Source: Thiohalocapsa sp963704155 (GTDB lineage: Bacteria > Pseudomonadota > Gammaproteobacteria > Chromatiales > Chromatiaceae). Taken from it: DNA of 64,000 nt. Made by a program: the position numbers and the translations under genes. Positions 46,227-54,801 of the stretch are shown here, piece by piece. Position 1 is the stretch's first letter; every line of letters begins with the position of its first letter. The stretch spans positions 22,191 to 86,190 of the forward strand of contig CAVPHF010000014.1 of NCBI GenBank assembly GCA_963704155.1. The letters run 5' to 3'. The notes under the pieces are model-generated. The model was not told where the DNA came from and searched no databases. It saw nothing but the letters and a program-made list of their open reading frames with translations.

Positions 46227-47435
46227 ATGCCAAGCTATTACTACAAGGCCGTCAAGCTCGACGGTGAAGAGGTCGAGGGCGAGCAGGAGGCCGACGATGA
46301 GGCGAGCTTGATCCGGCGTCTCCAGGGCGAAGGGCTGATTCCGATCCAGACGCGATCAGCCGGCGGCCTCACCGCTCAACTCGCCCGGCGCAAGCGCCGC
46401 CGGCTGTCGGCGAACGACATCGAGGTGCTGACCCGCCAGCTCGCCACGCTGATCGAGGCCGGTCTGACACTAGACCGCTCGCTGGCGGTCCTGGTCGATC
46501 TGACGCCCGAGGAGCACGTGGTCAAGGTTCTATCCGACCTCCAGGAGCGCGTGCGGGGCGGCGCGACCTTTTCCGCCGCGCTCGAGGCGCAGGACGCACA
46601 GTTCTCGAAGCTCTACGTCAACATGGTGCGTGCCGGCGAGGCCAGCGGCGCGCTCGCCGAGGTGTTGACACGGCTTGCCGATTATCTCGAGCGCACCGCC
46701 GAGCTGCGCGGTACCGTCACCTCGGCCCTGGTGTATCCGATGATCCTGCTGGTCGTTGCCGGGCTGTCCGTGATTATGTTGCTGGTGTTCGTCGTGCCGC
46801 AGTTCACCGTGCTGTTCGAAGACATGGGCGCTGCGCTGCCGCTGCCGACCCGGATCGTCGTCGGCGCCGGTGATCTGGTGCGCGGCTACTGGTGGGCGCT
46901 GCTGGTGCTGATCGCGCTCGCGGCGCTGCTGATCGAGCGCTGGCTGCAGGACTCGGAAAATCGCCGCCGCTTCGACTATCGTGTGATGCGGCTGCCGCTC
47001 TTCGGTGATCTCATCTGGAAGATGGAAACGGCGCGCCTCTGCCACACGCTGTCGACACTGTTGAAGAACGGTCTGACGCTGCTGAGCGGACTCAACCTGG
47101 CCAAGGAGGTGGTCAGCAATCGCAAGATCGGCGATGGTCTGTCCGAGGCCGCCGAGGACTTGAAGCACGGCCGCGGTCTCGCGGAGCCGCTCACCACCGG
47201 CGCGGTGCTGCCGGAGCTGGCGTTGCAGATGATCCGCGTCGGCGAGGAATCAGGCACCCTCGACGCCATGCTGGCCAAGGTCGCCGACATCTTCGACCGC
47301 GAGACCAGGCTCAGCGTGCAGCGCATGCTGACGCTACTGGAGCCGGCGCTGATCATCGGGCTGGGCGTCGTGGTTGCCGGTATTATCATCTCAATCCTGA
47401 TGGCGATCCTGGGGGCGAATGAGCTTGTGTTCTGA
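46227..47435 (+). CDS. gspF: Type II secretion inner-membrane platform protein GspF
   Basis: GspF is the polytopic platform that couples GspE to pseudopilin extraction. The 402-residue protein starts MPSYYYKAVKLDGEEVEGEQ and contains two T2SSF repeats, each with LTRQLATLIEAGLTLDRSL and CHTLSTLLKNGLTLLSGLNL-type signatures, and three membrane helices ending in GVVVAGIIISILMAILG. Length and domain order are normal. It is 84 bases after the DUF3782-like gene. Confidence 0.96.
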   Translation: MPSYYYKAVKLDGEEVEGEQEADDEASLIRRLQGEGLIPIQTRSAGGLTAQLARRKRRRLSANDIEVLTRQLATLIEAGLTLDRSLAVLVDLTPEEHVVKVLSDLQERVRGGATFSAALEAQDAQFSKLYVNMVRAGEASGALAEVLTRLADYLERTAELRGTVTSALVYPMILLVVAGLSVIMLLVFVVPQFTVLFEDMGAALPLPTRIVVGAGDLVRGYWWALLVLIALAALLIERWLQDSENRRRFDYRVMRLPLFGDLIWKMETARLCHTLSTLLKNGLTLLSGLNLAKEVVSNRKIGDGLSEAAEDLKHGRGLAEPLTTGAVLPELALQMIRVGEESGTLDAMLAKVADIFDRETRLSVQRMLTLLEPALIIGLGVVVAGIIISILMAILGANELVF

Positions 47436-47631
47436 GGCGTCGGTGCCGATTGCATCGCGTTGACAGGCACGAGACAGCTTTCACGTCCGCCTTGATCCCA
47501 GCGCCCTAGGAGCCCGCCTGCGGGCGACCATTGGTAACTAGCGGATCATGGCGGGTATGGGTGAGATCCTCAGGGTGATGGCTCATGTATTTTTTCTTAA
47601 ACAACCAAGCGACTCAATCGAGGAGGTTTCG

Positions 47632-48075
47632 ATGAAGACGCGCAAGGGCTTGCCCCGCCGTTTCGGGCAGGGCTTTACACTGGTCGAGCTGCTGGTGGTG
47701 TTGGCGATTCTCGGCCTGCTGGCCGGACTGGTCGGGCCGCAGGTGATGAAGTTCCTCGGCAGCTCCAAGACCAAGACCGCCGCGCTGCAAGTCGAGGACC
47801 TGTCCGCGACGCTCGATCTCTACCGGCTGGAGGTCGGACGCTATCCGACTACCTCCGAGGGCCTGGAAGCCCTGGTGGCGGACCCTGGCAATGCGCCGAA
47901 CTGGAACGGACCCTATCTCAAGAAGGGTCAGGTACCCAAGGATCCTTGGGGCAATGATTATCAGTTCCGTGCCCCCGGGCAGAACGGCCCCTACGACATT
48001 TGGTCGCTGGGCGCCGACGGTCAGGAGGGAGGCGACGGCGAGGACAAGGACATCAAGAGCTGGGAGTCGGCCTGA
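47632..48075 (+). CDS. gspG: Major pseudopilin GspG
   Basis: GspG forms the body of the pseudopilus. The 147-residue prepilin has a 14-residue leader cleaved at Gly14-Phe15, giving FTLVELLVVLAILGLLAGLV with Glu at +5. The C-terminal part has the family GRYPTTSEGLEALV, PKDPWGNDYQF and the terminal DGQEGGDGEDKDIKSW calcium-binding stretch. ATG at 47632 has GGAGG 8 bases upstream; an upstream in-frame extension is not used. The 196 bases before it show nothing else. Confidence 0.97.
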   Translation: MKTRKGLPRRFGQGFTLVELLVVLAILGLLAGLVGPQVMKFLGSSKTKTAALQVEDLSATLDLYRLEVGRYPTTSEGLEALVADPGNAPNWNGPYLKKGQVPKDPWGNDYQFRAPGQNGPYDIWSLGADGQEGGDGEDKDIKSWESA

Positions 48076-48089
48076 TATCGGCCGTTGCA

Positions 48090-48548
48090 ATGGCGCTCCG
48101 GGCGTCGCGCGGCTTCACCTTGGTGGAACTGCTCGTCGTGCTGGCCATCGGCGGCCTGCTGCTGACCCTGACGCCGCCGCTGATCACCGCGGCGCTGCCG
48201 GGTGTCGAGCTGAAGGCCGCGGCGCGCCGCACCGCCGGTGCCTTGCGCCTGGCGCGAGAGATCGCGATCGCCGAGGGCCGCGATGCCGCCTGGGTGATCG
48301 ACGTCGAGAACAACCGCTACCAGATCGACGGCGACCACCGCCGCGGCAGTCTGCCCGGCGGCCTCGACATCGAGCTGGTCGCCGCCGAGCAGGAGATGCA
48401 GAGCGACGGCGTCGGCGCCATCCGCTTCTTCCCGGACGGTAGCTCGACCGGTGGCCGCGTGATCTTGAAACGCGGCGACGCCGGCTACCAGGTCGGCGTC
48501 AACTGGCTCACCGGCCGCATCCTAATCGGCGACTGGCAGCGCGAGTGA
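48090..48548 (+). CDS. gspH: Minor pseudopilin GspH
   Basis: GspH is a minor pseudopilin of the tip complex. Prepilin motif: leader MALRASRG then FTLVELLVVLAIGGLLLTL (cleavage after Gly8, Glu at +5). The 152-residue protein has the GspH C-terminal pattern AARRTAGALRLAREIAIAEG and IRFFPDGSSTGGRVIL. ATG at 48090 is 14 bases after the gspG stop. The 219 bases after gspH hold only a weak GC-rich hairpin and no recognised gene. Confidence 0.94.
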   Translation: MALRASRGFTLVELLVVLAIGGLLLTLTPPLITAALPGVELKAAARRTAGALRLAREIAIAEGRDAAWVIDVENNRYQIDGDHRRGSLPGGLDIELVAAEQEMQSDGVGAIRFFPDGSSTGGRVILKRGDAGYQVGVNWLTGRILIGDWQRE

Positions 48549-48767
48549 AGTGAAGAATGCACGAGGGGCTAGGGCAAGCTTGTCTAGCGCCGGTAGCCTG
48601 GGTATCGCCTTGCGGAACCCGGGTTCTACCCGGCAACGGCACCTCGACGGGTGCGGATTGAACGCGCGCTCGCATCGACTTCGCGAAGGATCCGCTGAAC
48701 CGGAATCCTTGTTGCCCGACAGCGCCCGTCGGCTTGGCGCTCGATATCGCGGTCAGCGGCACAAGAA

Positions 48768-49241
48768 ATGACCAACCGCATGCCAACAAGAAGACGCGCC
48801 GCTTCCAAATCGCAACGCGGCTTCTCGTTACTGGAGGTCCTGGTCGCCTTCGCGATTCTCGCGTTGTCACTCGGTGTGCTGCTGCAGATCTTCCAACGCG
48901 CGATGAACACGACCGCCGTCAGCGAGACCTACAGCCGCGCGGTCGCGCTGGCCGAGGCCAAGCTCAACAGCGTCGGCGCCGATATCCCGTTGGAAGAAGG
49001 CGTCCACTCCGGCGACCCGGAAGACGGACTGGACTGGATCGTCAACATCGAGCCTTACCAGCCGGAGGGTTGGCTCGGCGAGAATCCGCCGCTGCAGCCG
49101 TATCTGATCACTGCCGTGGCGTCCTGGCCCAGCATCTCGGGGTCGCGCCGCGTGGTGCTGCGTACCATCCGGCTGGGACCTGCTTCTGATACCCTTGGCC
49201 GAACCATGCCACACACGCGGTCGATTGATCGGCCGAACTGA
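48768..49241 (+). CDS. gspI: Minor pseudopilin GspI
   Basis: GspI is the minor pseudopilin that nucleates the tip complex with GspJ and GspK. The 157-residue prepilin has the cleavage site at Gly18-Phe19 (SQRGFSLLEVLVAFAILALS) with Glu at +5. Its stop overlaps the first bases of the AGGGAGG ribosome-binding site of the exosortase gene, 11 bases before that gene's ATG. Normally gspJ follows directly; here the exosortase pair intervenes. Confidence 0.92.
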   Translation: MTNRMPTRRRAASKSQRGFSLLEVLVAFAILALSLGVLLQIFQRAMNTTAVSETYSRAVALAEAKLNSVGADIPLEEGVHSGDPEDGLDWIVNIEPYQPEGWLGENPPLQPYLITAVASWPSISGSRRVVLRTIRLGPASDTLGRTMPHTRSIDRPN

Positions 49242-49252
49242 GGGAGGCCCCG

Positions 49253-49762
49253 ATGGCGAGCTTTTTCATTCACTTCACGTGGATCACCGTCGTGCTGTTC
49301 ACCGTGCAACTGACGGCTTGGGCACAGGATGCCGTAGTCATTCCGTTTACGTCCTTGGTGGCTCGGATCAGTGCGGCAATCATCGAATCCTGGGACGCTG
49401 GGGTCGCATCGAGCGGGAAGATCATCTGGGACACCGTCAGCGGCTTTGCAGTCTCGATCGAGGCGGGCTGTAATGGCGTTGAGGCCGGAATCGTACTTAT
49501 CGCGGCCATGCTGGCGTTTCCTGCGTCGGTGCGGCAGAAGCTGATCGGAATCAGTATTGGGATGCTGACCGTCCAAACGCTCAACTTGGCTCGTATCATC
49601 TCGCTCTTCTACATAGGCCAGTGGAGCCAAACCGCCTTCGAGTGGGCGCACCTGTATTTGTGGCAAGCTCTGATTATGCTGGACGTGCTAATCGTTTTTC
49701 TGATCTGGCTCCGGTGGGTCTCCGTTGGGCACCACTCCGATGCAGCGGGTTCGGTTGCCTGA
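49253..49762 (+). CDS. xrtH: Exosortase H (XrtH-like transpeptidase)
   Basis: Exosortases are membrane cysteine transpeptidases that cleave C-terminal sorting signals, here of the type expected for IPTLxxWG-CTERM proteins. The 169-residue protein has several membrane helices and the catalytic triad: Cys73 in EAGCNGVEA, Arg114 in LNLARIISLFYIG, His133 in WAHLYLWQ. These positions and the short length match the XrtH subgroup. It has a strong ribosome-binding site (AGGGAGG) and overlaps its partner gene by 23 bases. It is embedded between gspI and gspJ. No matching substrate is in the window. Confidence 0.85.
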   Translation: MASFFIHFTWITVVLFTVQLTAWAQDAVVIPFTSLVARISAAIIESWDAGVASSGKIIWDTVSGFAVSIEAGCNGVEAGIVLIAAMLAFPASVRQKLIGISIGMLTVQTLNLARIISLFYIGQWSQTAFEWAHLYLWQALIMLDVLIVFLIWLRWVSVGHHSDAAGSVA

Positions 49763-50222
49763 CGTGTCCGAAGTCAAAGGGTTCGCGCTTAGGGTCTTCC
49801 TCTGGTTGCCGGTTGTCTTCGTCGTTTGGTACTTCCTGTCGATACTTTGGATTTCGCCTTTCGCCGCACTGATGGATCTGGTGATGGTCGCGTGCGCCCG
49901 GTGTTCTGAAGCCATGTGCGGCGGCACCGTGCCGACGGTCATTACGCGCCTCTCCTTGATTCCAGGTGACAGTCAAGCCGGTGTTGCTGGCGACATATTG
50001 TTCGACCTCAATCCACTGAAGTACGGCTATTCGGTGCCCCTTTATACCGCTCTTGTCCTGGCCTCTGTGGGTCGCGACCTAACGCGGATCAGACGCTGGA
50101 TCTTCGGCATGCTCGTGCTATGCATGGTCATGTTTTTTGGTAGCGCAACCGACCTGCTGAAGACATTGGTCTTCGATCTGAGCGGCAGCCCGCGCCGACC
50201 GACCGGTTCCGGGCGGAGATGA
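49740..50222 (+). CDS. Exosortase H-associated membrane protein (possibly interrupted)
   Basis: This partner gene starts at ATG 49740, inside the end of the exosortase gene. It has a first membrane helix (FLWLPVVFVVWYFLSILWI), a periplasmic stretch with two cysteines, and two further helices ending FFGSATDLLKTLVFDL. A TGA at 50220 ends the frame, but the same frame continues with another credible helix (AYQLGYLILPSVAPIMLWFL) up to about 50330. Two compensating indels around 50186 and 50235 would remove the stop. Family assignment rests on the exosortase context and topology. Confidence 0.7.
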   Translation: MQRVRLPDVSEVKGFALRVFLWLPVVFVVWYFLSILWISPFAALMDLVMVACARCSEAMCGGTVPTVITRLSLIPGDSQAGVAGDILFDLNPLKYGYSVPLYTALVLASVGRDLTRIRRWIFGMLVLCMVMFFGSATDLLKTLVFDLSGSPRRPTGSGRR

Positions 50223-50399
50223 GCCCGATCCGCCGCCTACCAGCTTGGCTATCTGATTCTTCCGTCGGTTGCGCCGATCATGTTGTGGTTCCTGCAATTT
50301 CAGGACTACTGGAGTCGGTTGCGGCAACGCGAAGGTCGGACGCTGACGACGCTGTCTGACAAGGCAAACGAGGTCAGGCTTGGATGCGATACCAACCAC

Positions 50400-51173
50400 G
50401 TGCGGGCCGCGCTGGGCAGAGGTGCCGAGCGCGGCTTCACGCTGGTCGAGCTGCTGATCGCGCTGGTTCTGATTGCCATCATCACGGTCCTGATGTTCTC
50501 GGGTCTACGGCTCGGCTCACGTGCCTGGGAGAGCGTCGAGGCCGTCTCCGACCGCGCCGCGGACCTTCGTATCACGCACAATTTCATCCAACGCACCCTG
50601 CGACAGGCGCGCGATGTCAGCGTGGTCGTCGACGCCATGAGACGCCGGTCTTCGCTGGCGATGCGCAAAGCCTGGAACTGGTGGCACCATTGTCCGAGCA
50701 GGTTGGCATCCCCGGCCTCTACATACTGCGGTTCGGACTCGAGGATGGCGGCGAGTATCCTCGCCTGGTCATGGCCCGCTGGTTGCTGCATCCCGGAGGT
50801 CCTGGAAGGCGGCGACGACTATCCGGCGTGGGAACCGCTCATCGACGACTCGGCGCCCTTCGGTGACAATGGCGCGCTGGACAGCGACATGGCCTCCGGC
50901 GTCTATGGCCGTACACTGCTGCTGCCCGAGGTGGCGGACTTCGAGCTGGCCTACTTCGGCATCGCCGAGGGTGAGCAGGATCCGGAGTGGCGACAGGAAT
51001 GGATCGAGCAGCCCGGGCTGCCCCTCAAGGTGCGTCTTTGGGTCACCACGCCTCGCCAATCCTGGCCGGCAACGGTCGTCGAGCTCCCCGGGGGCGGCGA
51101 ATCGTCGTTCTTGACCTCGGGGGTTGGCGCCCTTGGGCAGCCGGCGGGGCCGCCAACGCCGCCGCGTCGGTAA
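50400..51173 (+). pseudogene. gspJ: Minor pseudopilin GspJ, two frame breaks
   Basis: The prepilin motif AERGFTLVELLIALVLIAII (cleavage before Phe, Glu at +5) and the LGSRAWESVEAVSDRAADLR helix identify GspJ. The frame shifts near 50636 and back near 50797. In between, the other frame reads ETPVFAGDAQSLELVAPLSE and RFGLEDGGEYPRLVMARWLL, typical for GspJ. One missing base plus one extra G restore a continuous protein of about 257 residues. The GTG start at 50400 is uncertain, since the frame is open upstream into the exosortase partner. Confidence 0.8.
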
Positions 51174-51321
51174 GCAGGGATGATCCGTTTACGAGACTGC
51201 CGTGTCGCTCACGCAAGGTCGACTTCGGCCCCCGGCCTCGGCCCTCGCCGCTCGCCGATCTGAAGCCGCCCGCGCGCCGGCCAGCTTCGCGACCCCTTCT
51301 CGGCTCGGTTACCAGGTCAAC

Positions 51322-52141
51322 ATGGTATCGCGCTGGTGCTTGGTCCTCTGGATCATTGCGCTGCTGACGGTGATGGCGCTCGGCTTGACTACGACGCAGC
51401 GGACCGAGAGTGCGCTGACGCAGAATCAGCTCGACGGCGCACGTTTTCGCGCCTTGGCGGAGGGCGCGATCAATCTGACGGTTCTGAATCTGATAACCAC
51501 GCCTCTCGAGACCGTTCCCGCCGAAGAGGTTGTGGTCCCGGACGGCGTTGTCGCACCGCTTACGGCTGGATGGCGAACGGATCGAGGTTGAAGTCCAGAA
51601 CGAGGCTTCTCGGATCGATTTGAATCAGGCGACCAGCGAGCAGCTCGCGGCATTGATTGATGTCGTGAACGCCGATACGCTTGACGACGGGCTCACACGC
51701 GATAGTGTCGTCGGCGCCATCATCGACTGGCGTGACGCGGATGATCTGACCCAACTCAACGGTGCCGAGGATGGCGATTACGTATCGGCCGAGATGCCAT
51801 ACGGCGCCCGCGACGATTTCTTCGAGAGTCGCGAGGAACTTGCGCCAGGTGCTAGGGATGACTCGCGCAAACTCTACCAACGGCTCGCGCCCCACCTGAG
51901 TGTCGACAACGACTGCGAGACAAGTCGATCTGAGCAGTTTGCATCCGCTGTTGTGCTCGCGGCGCTCCAGGGCATCAGCCTGGACGATGCGCAGCGAGTC
52001 GTCGACGAGCGCGACGATCCCGTCGTCCCCGGCGCACAGCAGGCGCGGGTGACCAATCGTGGCGGACCCCTGTACCGAATTCGCGTTAGCATGCCGCGCA
52101 ATGGCGGCAGCGCGGGCCGCACAATGGAGGTCCTGTTGTAG
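51322..52141 (+). pseudogene. gspK: Minor pseudopilin GspK, one frame break
   Basis: GspK is the largest minor pseudopilin. The frame starting at ATG 51322 gives a hydrophobic N-terminal helix (CLVLWIIALLTVMALG) and LTQNQLDGARFRALAEGAIN. Near 51560 the frame changes, and the next frame continues RLRLDGERIEVEVQNEASRI, DLNQATSEQLAALIDV and two helix-hairpin-like modules to the stop at 52141. One missing base explains it. A GTG at 51202 is an alternative start. A clear prepilin cleavage site is not visible, so the N-terminus is uncertain. Confidence 0.78.
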
Positions 52142-52148
52142 CTGCGGA

Positions 52149-52325
52149 ATGGAGAAACGCCTCCTTACGCCGATCCAATGGCGCCGCTATGGCATCCTTG
52201 ATTGGAAGCCCATCGGGCGGAAACGACGGACGGGATGGTCGAAGCTCCTAGTCACCGGCAGACGATGGACGGATCCCGCTGCGGCGCGCGAGGCCATGGC
52301 AATGCTTAGCTTCGCCAATGCCTAG
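52149..52325 (+). CDS. Doubtful small frame between gspK and gspL
   Basis: A 58-codon frame fills the gspK-gspL gap and overlaps the gspL start by 8 bases. The product is basic, without membrane helix or known motif. It may be a remnant of frame-disturbed sequence rather than a gene. Confidence 0.2.
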   Translation: MEKRLLTPIQWRRYGILDWKPIGRKRRTGWSKLLVTGRRWTDPAAAREAMAMLSFANA

Positions 52326-53421
52326 TTCCATCGGTCTTCCAAGTCTATCTCTACCGCGGCTGTTGGCTGCTCCCGGGGGTGGCATCATCCGTCGGTGGCG
52401 CGGACATGTCTGACCCGCTGTCTGCCGCGCCGGGTCAAGCGCTGGCTTGCCTTGCGAAATCCGCGGCTCGTCGTCGTGCCGCACGGCGATGACGCGGAAT
52501 TGCTGCGCCAGGTCGGTGACGATCGCGACGCGATCGGTTCGGTTGATCTCCGAACGGCCGGGCCGCTCGATCTCGGTATCGCCGGCGCCGGAAGACATCC
52601 CTGGCACGAGACCTGGATCGAGCTCCCCGCCTCCGACGGTCTTGCTGCGCACGATTCACGTTGCCGGTCCAGGTAAGAGGACAATCTCCGCCAGGTCGTG
52701 TCTACGAAATCGATCGACTAACGCCGTTCACGTTGAAAGACGTCTATTTCGACGCCCGCATTGCCGGCACCGTTGCGCGCGGCAGCAAGCTCGACGTCAG
52801 GCTCGCGGTGTGCCGACGTGACCGTATCGCTGACTGGCTCGAACGTCTCCGCGAGAGGGACGCTCCCCAGCCACCGGAGTGCGCTGGGCCGGTGCATGGT
52901 CAGATGCCAACCTGCTGCCACCGGAAGACCGACCGCACCGATCCAGGCTCGGTACCATCGTAACCGGACTGCTGGCGGCTCTATCGTCTTGCCTTGCCGC
53001 GGCCATCCTGATTACACCGCTGTGGCAGAAGACGCAGGAGCAGGAGGCCCTGCAACGTGAGCTGCGGCGTGTGCGCATCGCGGCGGAGGAGGTGCAGCAG
53101 GTGCGCGATGATCTGGAACGCGCGCGTCTCGGCAGCGTCGAGGTGCTCCAGCGCAAACGCGAACAACCGCGCATGACCGATCTGCTGCGCGAGCTGACCG
53201 ACCTGCTGCCGGACGGCACCTGGGTGCAGACGCTCAACGTGCGCGACGGCGCCGTGGATCTGCGCGGCGAATCGACGCAGGCAACCGCCCTAATTGGTCT
53301 GCTCGAGCAAGGCCCCGGCATCAGCCAGGTGACCTTTCGCTCGCCGGTCATGCAGGTCGGCGGCACTGGTCAGGAGCGTTTTCACATCGCCTTCACATAT
53401 AGTCGCCCAGAGGCGCCATGA
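52318..53421 (+). pseudogene. gspL: Type II secretion protein GspL (PilN-like domain), about three frame breaks
   Basis: GspL links GspE to the periplasmic GspM. From ATG 52318 (MPSSIGLPSLSLPRLLAAPG) the coding trace moves to another frame near 52412 (RRVKRWLALRNPRLVVVPHG), then near 52660 (YEIDRLTPFTLKDVYFDARI, the hallmark EIDRxTPF motif), then near 52890 into TIVTGLLAALSSCLAAAILI (membrane helix) and a PilN-like periplasmic domain (MTDLLRELTDLLPDGTWVQT). The C-terminal 150 residues are unbroken. Total about 367 residues if repaired. Confidence 0.75.
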
Positions 53422-54043
53422 AGGCGCAGATGTCTCCGTCGATGTCGTGCATGGCCGCGTGGGGCGTCGCGCTGCTGTTGCCCGCGCTCCTGCTTCTATC
53501 GATTGCGCTACCCTGGTGGCAGAACAACCGGTCACTGACCGAACAGCTGGAACGCGACCACGACCAGCTTCAGCGCTACAGACAGCTGGTTGCAACGCTT
53601 CCGGTGCTGCGCGCCGAGCTTGAGCGTGAGCGGGCAAATGACGATTTCAAGGCGTTCTACTTCGACGCCGAGACTCCGGCGCTTGCCGGTGCGCGGCTGC
53701 AGAGCGAGGCGCAGGAGGTGGTCCGCGGCGCTGGGTGCGCGCCCCATCAGCACGCAAATCCTGCCGGTGGATCCAAAAGAGCAGCCGCCGCGCGTGCGTA
53801 TTCGCGTCCAGCTGCAGGGCTCGACGGCACAGTTGCTCGATGTGCTTTATCAAATCGAGGATGCGCGGCCGTTCCTGTTCGTCGATCAGGTGTCGATCCG
53901 CTCGACCGCCCCGCGCGCACCGGCTGCCGCGGCGCCGCAATATCCGCCGATCGCGGCCGAATACGCGGGTCGGCGAACTGACGGTCAGGCTCGACGTGTT
54001 CGGCTACACGCTCGGAACCGGTCCCGCGACGCCAAGCGAGTGA
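53418..54043 (+). pseudogene. gspM: Type II secretion protein GspM, two frame breaks
   Basis: The ATG at 53418 overlaps the gspL stop (ATGA). The product has one membrane helix (WGVALLLPALLLLSIALPWW), a coiled-coil stretch (LTEQLERDHDQLQRYRQLVA) and, after a frame change near 53730, the GspM-like periplasmic domain (STQILPVDPKEQPPRVRIRV, LLDVLYQIEDARPFLFVDQV). A second change near 53965 leads to GELTVRLDVFGYTLG and the stop. Single-base indels account for both. Confidence 0.75.
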
Positions 54044-54051
54044 GCCAGCCA

Positions 54052-54689
54052 GTGAAAAAGCTCCTCGTTGGGTTGTCACTGTGTCCTGCTTGGCGTGCTT
54101 TTCCTGCAATGGCGATCCTGGTCGCCGGCACCGCCGGCCGTCAGCGAGACGCGCGCGACGAGCGAGTCTGCTGGTATCGAGCTCCGCGCCAATCCCTTCG
54201 AAGCACTGCTGGAGCCACCGCCGCCAAGGAGGAGTACGCTTCGGTCAGTCGAGACGGCCGCTGTTCCTGCCCGATCGCCGGCCGCCGCCAGACGAGCCCG
54301 CAGAGGCCGAGGAGCCGGAGCCCGAGGCGTTGACCGAGCTCGACGGCATGGACTTGAACGCGGTCGTCATCACCCCGTCGACGGTCTCGGCCTGGGTGCG
54401 TCGGCCCAATACCCGTGACGCCGTGCGATTGCGGCTCGGAGACGAGTTCGAGGGCTGGACAGTCCAGACTATCGAGCCCGATCGGCTGGTCTTCGAGCGA
54501 CAGGGCGATACCGATGAGTTAATATTGCGCGATTACGAGAATGCACCGCCACCGCTAGACCGTCGCCGCCTGTCGCCCGACGGACGGCAACCGAAGGACT
54601 CAACCGGGCCGCGAGCCACTCGCCGGCGGCAACAGAAGACCAGCCAAGCCAGACGACCGACACGACGCGCCGAACGCCGTCCGCGATGA
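54052..54689 (+). pseudogene. GspC/GspN-like protein with HR domain only, two frame breaks
   Basis: Starts at GTG 54052 with a membrane helix spread over two frames (KKLLVGLSLC, then LLGVLFLQWRSW). It continues IELRANPFEALLEPPPPRRS, then RPLFLPDRRPPPDE and a GspC-type homology region: LNAVVITPSTVSAWV, RLRLGDEFEGWTVQTIEPDR and LVFERQGDTDELILRDY. No PDZ or coiled-coil C-terminus follows; a Gln/Arg-rich tail does. This fits short GspC/GspN-like clamp proteins of some gammaproteobacterial systems. Frame changes near 54085 and 54235. Confidence 0.65.
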
Positions 54690-54801
54690 GCCGGCGGCGG
54701 TCCCCTGCTCTGATCCGCGGACGAGCCACAGCCGACACCGATGTCACGCGACCATCTTCTGCCTGACCTGTCCGACGACAGCAGCCGCAGCGTTACGTCT
54801 G

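Noticed and set aside
50220..50222. TGA read as selenocysteine in the exosortase partner
   Set aside because: No selenocysteine element is apparent and the surrounding frame quality points to indels.
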